In this document: positions 47,224 to 57,675 of the stretch, piece by piece
Position numbering within the stretch: the first letter of the stretch is position 1
Layout: every line of letters begins with the position of its first letter
From: Chloroflexota bacterium
Lineage (GTDB): Bacteria; Chloroflexota; Dehalococcoidia; Lucifugimonadales; Lucifugimonadaceae
Direction of reading: 5' to 3'
Assembly: GCA_024275195.1 (NCBI GenBank)
Contig: JAJRZP010000160.1
Coordinates: 1 to 64,000, forward strand
Length of the DNA stretch: 64,000 nucleotides
The notes under the pieces: generated by a model
What the model saw: only the letters and a program-made list of their open reading frames with translations
The model's database searches: none
Told to the model about the DNA's origin: nothing
Made by a program: the position numbers and the translations under genes

Positions 47224-49830
47224 ATGGTCAATAGCGACCTCGGCAGCATCAGGCTAATTGGCATTGAAGATGAGATGAAGGCGTCCTACCTCGACTACGC
47301 GATGAGCGTCATCGTGTCGAGGGCACTGCCAGATGTTCGTGACGGCCTCAAGCCGGTTCAGCGACGAATTCTGTACGCAATGCACGATCAGGGGATGAGG
47401 CCAACGTCGTCGTATAAAAAGAGCGCTCGGCTCGTTGGTGAAGTACTCGGTAAGTATCATCCGCATGGCGACCAGTCGGTCTACGATGCTCAGGTGCGTA
47501 TGGCACAGCCATTTTCGCTCCGGTATCCGCTTGTCGACGGGCAGGGTAACTACGGCTCTGTGGATGGCGATCCAGCCGCTGCGATGCGGTACACAGAGTG
47601 TCGTCTTTCGTCGATTACCGAAATGATGCTGGGCGACATAGATCGCGATACCGTCGACTGGGGAGAAAACTTCGACCAGTCGCTGAAAGAACCAACCGTG
47701 CTGCCGGCGCGATTGCCTGCACTTCTGGTAAACGGCGCATCAGGAATCGCAGTGGGCATGGCGACAAACATCCCGCCGCACAATACGACTGAAATCTGTG
47801 ACGCCATCGTTCATCTGATTGGTCATCCGGATGCTTCTGTCGACGACCTGATGCAGTACGTCACAGGGCCCGACTTCCCAACCGGGGCGCACATCTGGGG
47901 GCAAGAGGGCATACGGAACGCCTACGTGACCGGTCGTGGACGCGTGATGGTTCAGGCCGATCACAAGGTTGAAGACATCCCGCGTCAAGAACGTAAACGT
48001 CTTGTATTCAACGAGATTCCGTTCCAGGTAAACAAGGCGAATCTCGTCGCAAAGATCGCCGACCTGATCAAGGCTCGCAAGATCGAAGGAATCAGCGAAG
48101 TCCGAGATGAGTCGGATCGTAAGGGAATGAGGATAGTCCTCGAGCTTCGACGTGGTGCTCACGTGCCGGTGGTGCTGAACAATCTGTACAAACACACGAA
48201 TCTGCGAAATTCGTTCTCAGTCAATATGATCGCCCTGGTTGATGGGACACCGCGTGTTCTTACGCTAAAGCAGTCGCTCCGCCACTACATCGATTTCCGT
48301 ATCGAAGTCGTTCGCAGGCGCGCCGAGTTCGACTTGAAGAAGGCAAAGGCACGATTGCACGTGCTGGAAGGTCTCCGAATTGCGATCGACAACCTCGACA
48401 AGGTAATTGCATTGATTCGAGCCTCGGCTGATGTCGAAGAGGCACGTTCTGGCTTGATGGCCGCGTTCGATCTGTCGGAGATTCAGGCCCAGGCCATTCT
48501 CGACATGCAGCTACGCCGTCTGGCGGCTCTTGAGCGTGAGAAGATCGAGAACGAGTACAACGATCTCACGACTCTTGTCGCTGAACTTGAGGAGCTACTG
48601 AGCGACAGCGCCATGGTACTGGCTGTCGTCCGAAAAGAAACCCACGAGCTTAAACGCAAGTACGGCGATGAGCGCCGTACTGAAGTTCATCCCGAAGAAC
48701 TTGGCGAATGGCGTCGTGAGGATACCGAACCGCACGATGATGTCGTTATCACTCTCAGTCGCAATGGCTATGTGAAACGAGTCAAGCTCGATACTTACAA
48801 GAAACAACACCGCGGTGGAAAGGGCGTGCGCGGTCAGAGAATGACCAAGGAAGACGACGTTACCCCACATCTACAGATCGCCGATACACACGACTATCTG
48901 TTGTTCTTCACAGATCGTGGTCGAGTATTTTCGTCACGCGTTTTTGAACTCCCCGCAGATCAGTCAAGAAACTCTCGTGGCACTCCGGTACAAAACCTCG
49001 GGTTCAACATGGAGCCGAGAGAGGAAGTTCACGCGGTCGTGGCGGTATCCAGCTATCTCGAAGATACCTATCTGGTGATGGCAACGAAACAGGGCCAGGT
49101 AAAACGGATGCATTTACCGTTGTTGCGGAACATGAATCGCAGTGGTCTTCGATGTTTCAACCTTAAAGGTGATGATGCCCTAATTGGTGCCGTACTCGCG
49201 AACGAAGATGAGGATGTGATCCTTGTTTCGAAAGAAGGCATGTCCATCAGGTTCAAGTCTTCTGAGGTTCGCGCACGCCAGCGTGCCGCTGGTGGGATGA
49301 AGGGTATGAACGTTCAGAACAAGGACGAGATTGTCTCAATGAACGTTGTCGACGATGAAGGCTATCTTCTCATCGTTAGCCAGAAGGGCTATGGAAAACT
49401 TTCACTCCTGCGGCACTACACCCAGCAGCGTCGGGGTGGCAAGGGCCTGATTACTCTCAAAGTTACGACGAAGACGGGTAAAGTTGCGGACTCCGCTGTA
49501 GTAAGTGAGGAAATCAGAACCGACTCGACGGGCATGTTAGTTCTTGTAAGTGAGAAAGCACAGGTTATTCGCACCAACCTCGGCGAAATTCGTTCGACAG
49601 GTCGAATAGCTCAAGGTGTGAAAATTCAGATGCCGGAGGCAGGAGATAAAATCTCTGCAATCAGGGTGATCGACGAACGTCGAGAAGCTGCTGCGGAGAT
49701 CGATCCAACCATCCTTGAGAATGGCAACGGAGTCAGTGATTCTGACTCAGATTCAGAAGTTGAGAATGCAGTTCCGGTTGGAACCGACGAAGAGGCAAGC
49801 GACGAGTCAACGGATTCGTCTGAAGACTAA
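47224..49830 (+). CDS. gyrA: DNA gyrase subunit A, with acidic C-terminal tail
   Basis: [81 protein letters not shown]; several beta-pinwheel repeats. Confidence 0.97.
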   Translation: MVNSDLGSIRLIGIEDEMKASYLDYAMSVIVSRALPDVRDGLKPVQRRILYAMHDQGMRPTSSYKKSARLVGEVLGKYHPHGDQSVYDAQVRMAQPFSLRYPLVDGQGNYGSVDGDPAAAMRYTECRLSSITEMMLGDIDRDTVDWGENFDQSLKEPTVLPARLPALLVNGASGIAVGMATNIPPHNTTEICDAIVHLIGHPDASVDDLMQYVTGPDFPTGAHIWGQEGIRNAYVTGRGRVMVQADHKVEDIPRQERKRLVFNEIPFQVNKANLVAKIADLIKARKIEGISEVRDESDRKGMRIVLELRRGAHVPVVLNNLYKHTNLRNSFSVNMIALVDGTPRVLTLKQSLRHYIDFRIEVVRRRAEFDLKKAKARLHVLEGLRIAIDNLDKVIALIRASADVEEARSGLMAAFDLSEIQAQAILDMQLRRLAALEREKIENEYNDLTTLVAELEELLSDSAMVLAVVRKETHELKRKYGDERRTEVHPEELGEWRREDTEPHDDVVITLSRNGYVKRVKLDTYKKQHRGGKGVRGQRMTKEDDVTPHLQIADTHDYLLFFTDRGRVFSSRVFELPADQSRNSRGTPVQNLGFNMEPREEVHAVVAVSSYLEDTYLVMATKQGQVKRMHLPLLRNMNRSGLRCFNLKGDDALIGAVLANEDEDVILVSKEGMSIRFKSSEVRARQRAAGGMKGMNVQNKDEIVSMNVVDDEGYLLIVSQKGYGKLSLLRHYTQQRRGGKGLITLKVTTKTGKVADSAVVSEEIRTDSTGMLVLVSEKAQVIRTNLGEIRSTGRIAQGVKIQMPEAGDKISAIRVIDERREAAAEIDPTILENGNGVSDSDSDSEVENAVPVGTDEEASDESTDSSED

Positions 49831-49855
49831 CCGAAGAGTTTTGAAACGATGATCG

Positions 49856-49893
49856 ACCGGGCTGCTCTGGGCATCAGGGCAGCCCGGTTTTCT
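49856..49893 (+). terminator. Rho-independent terminator after gyrA
   Basis: ACCGGGCTGC...GCAGCCCGGTTTTCTCTT. Confidence 0.8.
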
Positions 49894-50006
49894 CTTGAAG
49901 ATCACTTGAATACGAACTGCTGTCCGATAAGTCTGTAGCCATATCTCCTACGTAAAGTCCTTTGAACATACCGGCATCCACTCAGCGAATAGATCAGACT
50001 TAGCAA

Positions 50007-52223
50007 ATGCTCACTGCAATCGGTGCGTACGTCATCCGGCGCAAATATCTGGTTCTGGGTATATGGGTAGTTGTGATCCTCGCCGCGCTACCGTTTTTCA
50101 CGCGTGCAGACGAGTTTCTGAAGCCGGGTGGATTCTCGAACGAGTCGTTCCCCTCAGTCAAAGCGCGCAAAGTTTTACAGGAGCGGCTTGAGCTAACGAC
50201 ACTCACAGTGGACTTTGTGTTCAGCCACCCTGAATGGTCGCCCTTCGATCCTCGTTTTTCCAGCGCAGTTGAGACCGCTGTCGAAGGACTGACTGATTAC
50301 GATGAAATTTCTTCAGTTGTAACTCATCTCGACGATCCGACACGGGCATCGGTATTCAGCAACACTGTCCACGTTACTGCGGGACTAACTCTCGAACTCG
50401 ACGAATCACTCGATTTTCTCGAAACGATTACTGAGCAGGTCGATCCCGGGCCACTCGATCTGCTCGTGACAGGCGGGCCTGCTCTATATCGCGATATTTC
50501 ACTGGCCAGCGAACGTGATCTTCGTCGTGGTGAGACCGTCGCATTCCCAATCGCCACTCTGGTGCTGCTACTGGTTTTCGGAACACTGGTCGCAGCGATC
50601 CTTCCGGCGGCGGTAGGTGGGGGCGGGGTTTTAGTTGGAGTGGCGGTCGTATTCTTCATGTCACAGGGCATCGATATGTCGGTCTTCGCCCTGAATATCG
50701 TCAGCTTGTTGGGCATCGGCATCGGAATCGACTACTCGTTGTTTTACACATCGAGATTCCAAGAAGAGCTGCGTAATGGCAAGTCGGTCGATGACGCCGT
50801 GTTAGCGGCTCATTCCCGCGCTGGGCAGGCGATACTTTTCTCGGCTGTTACGAGCCTGATCGGACTCCTGAGCCTGGTTGCGTTCGACGTGATGATGCTG
50901 CGATCAGTCGGCATTGGTGCAGTAGCGGTGATTTTTGCCGCGCTGCTGGCTGCGCTGACCTTGATGCCCGCCATACTTGCGATTCTGGGAGAGCGGGTCA
51001 ACCGATTCCGAATCGGACCTGACTGGAGCAGACGGAAGAGTTTCTGGGTTCCGCTATCTGGTTGGGTGATGAAGCGCCCCTGGCTGGTGCTGATACCGAC
51101 TTCAACCGTATTGATTTTGCTGGCAGTGCCTGCCCTCTCGATGCGACTGGGCACTGTCGACGCGACGATCCTTCCGGACTCCCTTGAGTCTCGTCAGGGC
51201 TTTGATGTACTCCGCGAAGAGTTCGGCTTCGCAATTCGAACCGTTATTCCAGTTGCCTACATCTTCGGAGAGAACGGCGACGACGACCCGTTCTCAAGAG
51301 GGAACCTCGATCGTGCATTTGATATTGGTCGTGAGCTTGAACGACTCGATGGCGTAACGAAGGTAACGAGCATCGTTAACCTTGAACCGTCGTTTGGTCC
51401 TGAACAGTACGAGCTTCTGTACCAGAACCCGGAGTCCATCACCGATGTTGCTGCTGCCCGAATCGTCAACGAAGCAGTCCGTAACGGCGCGATTCTTTTC
51501 CTGGTTCAAAGCGACCTTCACCCGTTTTGGCCCGAAACCCGGCAACTGGTGACAGATATGCGGGCGTTGAGAGTTCCAGAGGGTGAGTTGTACGTCAACG
51601 GTGGTGCCAGCGAGATCACCGATATCGTGAACGCACTGTACGGAAAATTCCCGTACATCGTAGCGGTGGTGCTGGGCGTGACCTACCTGTCACTGATGCT
51701 GTTGTTCAGGTCGGTCATCCTGCCATTGAAGGCGGTGCTGCTAAACGTTCTTTCAATCCTTGCCAGTTACGGCGCGTTGGTGTTTGTATTCCAGGAGGGC
51801 AACTTCAGCGGTGTGTTGAATTTCGAAGCCATGGGCGTTATCGAGGCAACGTTACCAATTCTGCTATTTGCGATTATTTTCGGATTGAGCATGGACTATG
51901 AGATATTCCTGCTCTCGAGAGTTGCGGAGGCGTACGAGCGCACTGGAGACAATACCGCAAGCGTGGCAGAAGGACTGCAGCGGAGCGGACTAATTATTAC
52001 CGGTGCTGCATCGATCCTCATCGTCGTCGCCGCCAGTTTCGTACTTGCCGATGTCGTTGTCGTGAAGGCGATCGGTCTCGGGTTGGCGATCGCCGTCTTT
52101 GTCGACGTAACCCTGGTTCGAGCGCTCGTCGCGCCCGCGATCATGCGGATCGCTGGCCCGTGGAACTGGTGGCTACCCGAATGGCTCGACCGAATTCTTC
52201 CACAGGTGAAACGTGTCGAATAA
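50007..52223 (+). CDS. MMPL/RND family transporter
   Basis: Two repeats of multi-TM segments; LGIGIGIDYSLFYTSRFQEEL and FGLSMDYEIFLLSRVAEAYERTGDN motifs. Confidence 0.92.
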   Translation: MLTAIGAYVIRRKYLVLGIWVVVILAALPFFTRADEFLKPGGFSNESFPSVKARKVLQERLELTTLTVDFVFSHPEWSPFDPRFSSAVETAVEGLTDYDEISSVVTHLDDPTRASVFSNTVHVTAGLTLELDESLDFLETITEQVDPGPLDLLVTGGPALYRDISLASERDLRRGETVAFPIATLVLLLVFGTLVAAILPAAVGGGGVLVGVAVVFFMSQGIDMSVFALNIVSLLGIGIGIDYSLFYTSRFQEELRNGKSVDDAVLAAHSRAGQAILFSAVTSLIGLLSLVAFDVMMLRSVGIGAVAVIFAALLAALTLMPAILAILGERVNRFRIGPDWSRRKSFWVPLSGWVMKRPWLVLIPTSTVLILLAVPALSMRLGTVDATILPDSLESRQGFDVLREEFGFAIRTVIPVAYIFGENGDDDPFSRGNLDRAFDIGRELERLDGVTKVTSIVNLEPSFGPEQYELLYQNPESITDVAAARIVNEAVRNGAILFLVQSDLHPFWPETRQLVTDMRALRVPEGELYVNGGASEITDIVNALYGKFPYIVAVVLGVTYLSLMLLFRSVILPLKAVLLNVLSILASYGALVFVFQEGNFSGVLNFEAMGVIEATLPILLFAIIFGLSMDYEIFLLSRVAEAYERTGDNTASVAEGLQRSGLIITGAASILIVVAASFVLADVVVVKAIGLGLAIAVFVDVTLVRALVAPAIMRIAGPWNWWLPEWLDRILPQVKRVE

Positions 52224-53313
52224 ACGCACCTACCTCACGCTGTTCCTGTTACCAGTTCTGTTGGTACTAACGGCCTGTGTGACCACGGCCGAACCACGCG
52301 GTGTGCCGACTGGTGCCTCTCCCGATGCAACTGCCACACCCGCACCGATCACCTTTCCGCAAGATGAGTTGGCGCATGATTCACGGATCGAGTGGTGGTA
52401 CCACAATGGCCACCTGATTTCTGAGTCAGGTCGAGAATTTGGGTTTCATTTCGTGCTTTTCAAGTCCGATGATGGTCTGGGCGAGCCAAATCTGGTAGCC
52501 CAACTAGGGATCCTCGATGTCGAAACAGGCGAGTATTACGATTTTTCTAGAGCTGAAGCTGGAATGCGGACGATCGGTGATGGACCATTGGAATTGGGGA
52601 TTGCCAACTGGGAATACCGTGTGGACGAGACCGCTGGCAGCCAGAGCTTCAAAGCGGTTACCGACAACGCGAGTCTTTCACTCCAACTTACTGCTGCTTC
52701 ACCCGTAATGCTTCACAACGGAATCGGCTGGCTGCCCACCAAGGCAGGTGCTACCTACTACTACTCGTGGCCACGGCAGGTGGCGTCCGGGGAGCTCATA
52801 CTCAACGGCGAAAAATATTCAGTCTCAGGTTCAGCATGGTTTGATCACCAGTGGGGTGACTTCTTTGTACTGGGTAAACCGGCCGGATGGCAATGGTTCG
52901 CCCTGCAACTCGCCGACGGTGGCTCGCTTATGATCTCCCAGTCACGAGGAATCGACGGCGAGATTGAGGAGACTTACGGCACATACATGGCACCGGACGG
53001 CACCGTCAGCGACATTCGGCAGGATGTTGATGGAATCGATCTGACAGTGCTTGGAGAGTGGACGAGTCCCGACAGCGGGGGAACGTATCCCTCGGGCTGG
53101 TCGCTGACGGTCGAATCACTGGGGCTTGAGCTGACGCTGGAGCCGGTGGCGGTCGATCAGGAAGTTCAGGCTGGACTACCCTCCAACTCAACCTACTGGG
53201 AAGGCAAGGCAAGAATAACCGGTTCACAGAACGGAAAACCGATCGGTGGAGACGCCTACGTTGAGCTATCCGGTTACGTAGACCCTGAACCGATCGAGTG
53301 GATGCAACGATAG
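52213..53313 (+). CDS. Lipoprotein of the AttH/CrtC (carotenoid 1,2-hydratase-like) lipocalin family
   Basis: Lipobox LVLTAC; HDSRIEWWYHNGHLISESGREFGFHFVLFK; GSAWFDHQWGDFF...WQWFALQLADGGSLMISQ; GTG start. Confidence 0.85.
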   Translation: MSNKRTYLTLFLLPVLLVLTACVTTAEPRGVPTGASPDATATPAPITFPQDELAHDSRIEWWYHNGHLISESGREFGFHFVLFKSDDGLGEPNLVAQLGILDVETGEYYDFSRAEAGMRTIGDGPLELGIANWEYRVDETAGSQSFKAVTDNASLSLQLTAASPVMLHNGIGWLPTKAGATYYYSWPRQVASGELILNGEKYSVSGSAWFDHQWGDFFVLGKPAGWQWFALQLADGGSLMISQSRGIDGEIEETYGTYMAPDGTVSDIRQDVDGIDLTVLGEWTSPDSGGTYPSGWSLTVESLGLELTLEPVAVDQEVQAGLPSNSTYWEGKARITGSQNGKPIGGDAYVELSGYVDPEPIEWMQR

Positions 53314-53332
53314 TAGAACAAGCCGTGGCGTC

Positions 53333-53440
53333 TATAATCTCGCCATCGGTTCGTTTGGCGGCGTGTGTCCCGGTTCGTCTCCGGGCTTGAGAGCCCAAGA
53401 ATACTCGTGGGAGTATCTTCGGGCAGGGGAGCAGTAAAGA
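53333..53440 (+). promoter_or_regulatory. Promoter -10 (TATAAT, 53333..53338) and structured 5' leader of the flavin reductase gene
   Basis: Consecutive hairpins CGCCA/TGGCG, CCCGG/CCGGG (or GGGCT/AGCCC), AAG-ATACTC-GTGG-GAGTATCTT before the TTG start. Confidence 0.45.
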
Positions 53441-53953
53441 TTGCAGACGGCTCAGACTATTAGCGAGTTATACCGCAATGCGTGGTCAAGTTTCGCAACC
53501 GGGGTGACGGTGATAACCACTGTGGAGCCAGATGGGCTGGTGCATGGGATGACAGCGAGCAGTGTGACCTCGGTATCGCTCGATCCACCACTGGTTCTGG
53601 CGGTGATCGGTGAATCGAGGCAATCGCATGGTTTGATCGAATCTACCGGTCGATTCGGAATGAGTATTCTCGATGCCGCCCAGACAGACATTGCAAAACA
53701 CTTCGCCACTCCACCCGAATCACGCGGCGATCTGGATTCGAGCAAGATTGCTCAGCTCGCCGGAACACCGATAATCGCGAACTCCATCGCCGCGATGGAC
53801 TGCAAGGTTTCTGCTGCCTACAAGGCTGGCGATCACACCGTATTTGTCGGTGAAGTTGAGGCAATCGAAGTCGGTACGGGTGATCCGTTGGTGTGGTTTC
53901 AGCGTCAGTTCGGTGGATTCGCTGATCAGGGATCCGGCAGCGAATTCAAGTAG
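53441..53953 (+). CDS. Flavin reductase-like FMN-binding protein
   Basis: WSSFATGVTVITTVEPDGLVHGMTASSVTSVSLDPPLVLAVI; TTG start. Confidence 0.92.
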   Translation: MQTAQTISELYRNAWSSFATGVTVITTVEPDGLVHGMTASSVTSVSLDPPLVLAVIGESRQSHGLIESTGRFGMSILDAAQTDIAKHFATPPESRGDLDSSKIAQLAGTPIIANSIAAMDCKVSAAYKAGDHTVFVGEVEAIEVGTGDPLVWFQRQFGGFADQGSGSEFK

Positions 53954-53961
53954 GTGGGAAC

Positions 53962-55353
53962 GTGCGAATCGCCGTAATATCTGTCGCTCCAGTTTTTTCG
54001 GACTACGTAATCGGCGGATCACAGAAAATTCTCGCTGATGTAGCGGCGGGTCTTCGGAATTCCGGACACGACGTCCAGATCTGGTGTACCGGGACTGCCA
54101 AACATTCTGGTGAGTTTGAGCTAAAGGGTGTCCCGACTCATCCAGAGTTGATGCTTCGCGGCTCGTTTCCTGCCACTCATCAGGTTTCACCAGTTGCTCT
54201 GGCTCGAACGGTCGATGTGCTGAAGAAAGCCGCCGCTTGGGCAGATCGTGTATATCTTCACGCCGACGCTATCTATCTCCGCGAGGCTCTCGATGACGCT
54301 GAAATAGTTCGATCAATCCACGATCTGGTATATGAAGAAGCGCTGCTCTCGACACTGACGCTTCCGACGAGAGCGACCATCGTCCCGAGTGCATATCTGA
54401 AACGGTGTGTTGAGGCTACGGTTGCGCTTGCCGGTCGGAAAACGATCGAACCGGTGATCGTGGTTCCGAACGGAATACAGGTCCCTCACAGAGAGCCGCA
54501 GGCGTTCCTGCCCCCAGACGTCAGTCCACGGCAGGCTGATGATCTGATCCTCCTATTCCCTCATCGCCCCGAGCCGACCAAAGGTGTCCGGGAAGCGATT
54601 TCATCTGCTCTGCAGGTTCAGCGGCTCGAACCAACGAGAAGCATCAGACTGCTGATGCCGCTCTATCCACCAGATTCAGCTCTGGACGAAGCTGCCAATA
54701 CGGCGCAAGACGTTTTACGACTTGCGCACGAACTGGGTGCCGTTGGAATCGTGGAACTCCACAGGTGGTTGGGTCCGTCGGAAATGCCCGGTTACCTCGC
54801 GGCTGGCGATGTGACTCTGTGCGTTGGTTCGTTCATTGAATCGTTTGGGCTCGTGCCGATAGAGTCAGTCGTCAACGGCACTCCCGCGGTGTGTGCGCGG
54901 GTTGGGGCAATGAGGCAGTTTGACGATATCGACGGAATCACATTGCTTCCTCAAGGAGATATTTCCGGCACGGCAGAAGCGATATTGCTTGCCGCCACAG
55001 AGTGTGATGAGAATACAGATTCGGGCCGCGATCAGATAATTTCACGCTACTCGTCTGAGGCGATGATCACCGGTTACGAGTCCGCAATCACCGGGCGATT
55101 GCCACAGCATCGTTCTCTGCGGAAGATCAGCGAAAGCCAGTGGGAGCTTGCACCCTGGTGTGATGTTCAGGGCAACCGGATATACGATGACTATGCAGGC
55201 GAATTCAGAAGGTTCACGCGGCTGACCGCAGAGCTAAAACTGAACCAAAATCGAGTCAGCATCGACTCGACGATTTCAGCTTCGGAACTCAATTCGGAAA
55301 TCGACAGCGCTATCTCGGCGGGAATTCTCGTCCCGCAGATCGCTATTGAGTAG
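53962..55353 (+). CDS. GT4-like glycosyltransferase
   Basis: SDYVIGGSQKILADVAAGLRNSGHDVQIW; LHRWLGPSEMPGYLAAGDVTLCVGSFIESFGLVPIESVVNGTPAVCARVGAM. Confidence 0.8.
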   Translation: MRIAVISVAPVFSDYVIGGSQKILADVAAGLRNSGHDVQIWCTGTAKHSGEFELKGVPTHPELMLRGSFPATHQVSPVALARTVDVLKKAAAWADRVYLHADAIYLREALDDAEIVRSIHDLVYEEALLSTLTLPTRATIVPSAYLKRCVEATVALAGRKTIEPVIVVPNGIQVPHREPQAFLPPDVSPRQADDLILLFPHRPEPTKGVREAISSALQVQRLEPTRSIRLLMPLYPPDSALDEAANTAQDVLRLAHELGAVGIVELHRWLGPSEMPGYLAAGDVTLCVGSFIESFGLVPIESVVNGTPAVCARVGAMRQFDDIDGITLLPQGDISGTAEAILLAATECDENTDSGRDQIISRYSSEAMITGYESAITGRLPQHRSLRKISESQWELAPWCDVQGNRIYDDYAGEFRRFTRLTAELKLNQNRVSIDSTISASELNSEIDSAISAGILVPQIAIE

Positions 55354-55359
55354 CCGAAA

Positions 55360-56607
55360 CTAACCCACGTAGCTGCGTATCTTTATCGTCTCCGCAACCC
55401 TGCTAACCGCGACGTCGAACGCAGCTTTACGCATCGAACTGCCGTTTTTATCTGCACGAGCTTTGGTTACGTCGTAGGCTTCGTTCATCTTCTTGTCGAG
55501 TTCGCGGTTTACTCGTTCAAGCTCCCAGTTGAACACCTGCACATTCTGGGCCCATTCGAAGTACGACGCTACAACGCCACCGGCATTGGCGAGAATGTCG
55601 GGAATGATGTTTATCCCGGCTTCAACCAGAATCTCGTCGGCATCAGATGTAATAGGACGATTCGCACCTTCGACAATGATTCCTGCCCTGACATCCGAAG
55701 CGTTTTGCACTGAGATTACGTCTTCAATGGCAGCCGGTATCAACACATCGCAATCAAGTAGCAGTAGCGCGTCGTTGTCCAGCGCATCTGCGTCGGCGTA
55801 ATCAGATACAGTCCCGCCCTCGCTCACAAGCCGCTCAAGTGCAGGTATATCCAGACCGGATGTATTGAGAATGGCGCCGTCCACATCGGAGACTGCGATA
55901 ATCTTCGCACCGTCGTCGAACAACGTCCTTGCGGCAGATGCCCCGACTGCACCGAAGCCCTGCACCGCCACCGTGCTCGCCCCTGGTGTCGACCCTGAAT
56001 CTACTATCGCCCGACACCCGATTACCGCGGCCCCTCGTCCGGGTGCTTCCGCTCTGCCGAGCGAACCACCGAGTTCGATTGGCTTGCCCGTCACAATACC
56101 CGGTGTGTGACCGTGTATCGATCCATATGCATCCATGATCCATGCCATCGTCTGTGCGTTGGTGCCAAGATCGGGTGCAGGGATATCTCGATTCACACCG
56201 AGAACGTGGTGCATGCTCATCGTGTAGCGGCGGGTCAGGCGGTTCAGTTCGCTTGTCGAAAGCTTCCGTGGGTCTACAATCACGCCGCCCTTTGCGCCAC
56301 CGAAAGGTACATCGGCCAGTGCTGTCTTCCAGGTCATCAACATTCCGAGTGCCCGCGTGTGATCGAGATCGGCGTTCGGGTGGTATCTAATCCCACCCTT
56401 GTACGGCCCACGAGCGGCGTTGTGCTGGGAGCGGTATCCGTGGAACACGCGTACTTTGCCATCATCCATTCGGACAGGTAACCCGACCTGAATTTCGCGC
56501 CATGGTTCAACAAGCACCTGACGCATGTCGTCTTCAAGGCCGAGGCTGCGAACTGCGGCGTCGATGCTTGCGATCGTGCCATCGAGCATTGAACTGTCGT
56601 GGGCCAT
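55360..56607 (-). CDS. gdhA: Glutamate/Leu/Phe/Val dehydrogenase
   Basis: GYRSQHNAARGPYKGGIRYHPNADLDHTRALGMLMTWKTALADVPFGGAKGGV; ANAGGVVASYFEWAQN. Confidence 0.95.
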   Translation of the reverse strand: MAHDSSMLDGTIASIDAAVRSLGLEDDMRQVLVEPWREIQVGLPVRMDDGKVRVFHGYRSQHNAARGPYKGGIRYHPNADLDHTRALGMLMTWKTALADVPFGGAKGGVIVDPRKLSTSELNRLTRRYTMSMHHVLGVNRDIPAPDLGTNAQTMAWIMDAYGSIHGHTPGIVTGKPIELGGSLGRAEAPGRGAAVIGCRAIVDSGSTPGASTVAVQGFGAVGASAARTLFDDGAKIIAVSDVDGAILNTSGLDIPALERLVSEGGTVSDYADADALDNDALLLLDCDVLIPAAIEDVISVQNASDVRAGIIVEGANRPITSDADEILVEAGINIIPDILANAGGVVASYFEWAQNVQVFNWELERVNRELDKKMNEAYDVTKARADKNGSSMRKAAFDVAVSRVAETIKIRSYVG

Positions 56608-56764
56608 TGCGAATCTCCTATCAGATGCTCTTAGATTTTGCTTCTTACGCCATTGAGGACGGTTTCAACGTAAATGTAGGTGTAAATCAACTAAAAATGA
56701 AATTGACCGTGGCGATCACTCGTACTTAGAATAGTCTGGTTGGGCAACGAACGGATAAACACGC

Positions 56765-57088
56765 ATGGCAATAGATTACGCAATAATTAACACGGGTGGG
56801 AAGCAGTACCGAGTTCGCGAAGGCGACACGGTATCTGTCGAAACCCTCGAAGGTGAAGTCGGTTCTGACTTCACCTTCGATCGAGTGCTGATGACATCAG
56901 TGGGCGGAAAACTTTCGATCGGAACTCCATCTGTTGCTGGTGCAACGGTCGTTGGCGAGATTTCCGAGCATGGCAAGGCCGACAAGGTTATCTCGCTTCG
57001 CTACAAGAATAAGACTCGCCAGCGCGTTAAGCGCGGTCATCGGCAGAACTTCACGTCGGTATTGATAAAGTCGATTTCGGCGAAATAG
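56765..57088 (+). CDS. rplU: 50S ribosomal protein L21
   Basis: MAIDYAIINTGGKQYRVREGDTVSVETL; YKNKTRQRVKRGHRQNFTSVLI. Confidence 0.96.
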   Translation: MAIDYAIINTGGKQYRVREGDTVSVETLEGEVGSDFTFDRVLMTSVGGKLSIGTPSVAGATVVGEISEHGKADKVISLRYKNKTRQRVKRGHRQNFTSVLIKSISAK

Positions 57089-57126
57089 TCCACCACTGCA
57101 TCTCCACAGCAGACTGGAACATCTAA

Positions 57127-57387
57127 ATGGCACATAAAAAAGGTGGCGGGACTTCCCGCAACGGTCGAGATAGCGCAGGCAAACGTCTGGGCGTCAAGGC
57201 ATTCGCCGGCGAACACGTCACGGCTGGAGCGATTATCGTTCGACAGCGCGGGACGAAGTTTCACACCGGTGCAAATGTCGGAATCGGCCGAGATCACACC
57301 ATCTATTCACTAGTCGATGGTCAAGTCCGGTTCGACTATGCACGCAAAGACACCAAGCGTGTGAATGTCGATCCCTCGGCTTCCTAG
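57127..57387 (+). CDS. rpmA: 50S ribosomal protein L27
   Basis: [48 protein letters not shown]. Confidence 0.97.
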   Translation: MAHKKGGGTSRNGRDSAGKRLGVKAFAGEHVTAGAIIVRQRGTKFHTGANVGIGRDHTIYSLVDGQVRFDYARKDTKRVNVDPSAS

Positions 57388-57404
57388 TCAGGCATTAAAG
57401 AATT

Positions 57405-57632
57405 ATGAAAGCCAATATTCATCCGACTTACCATAAGAGCGCTACGGTTACGTGTGCGTGCGGCAATATCTGGGAAGTAGGATCGACTCAGGAGAGTTTG
57501 CGAACGGAAATCTGTAGCAAATGCCACCCGTTCTGGACCGGCGAGCAACGAATCGTCGACACCGAGGGTCGTGTCGAACGCATGATGCGTCGATACAATC
57601 TTGGCGGGGACGGCTCCACCGACAAGAGCTAA
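57405..57632 (+). CDS. rpmE: 50S ribosomal protein L31
   Basis: [46 protein letters not shown] (4-Cys form). Confidence 0.96.
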   Translation: MKANIHPTYHKSATVTCACGNIWEVGSTQESLRTEICSKCHPFWTGEQRIVDTEGRVERMMRRYNLGGDGSTDKS

Positions 57633-57633
57633 C

Positions 57634-57665
57634 AGAAAAGGGGCGCCATTCGGCGCCCCTTTTCT
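57634..57665 (+). terminator. Rho-independent terminator after rpmE
   Basis: AGAAAAGGGGCGCC-ATTC-GGCGCCCCTTTTCT, near-perfect, bidirectional. Confidence 0.88.
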
Positions 57666-57675
57666 CTATCCGACT

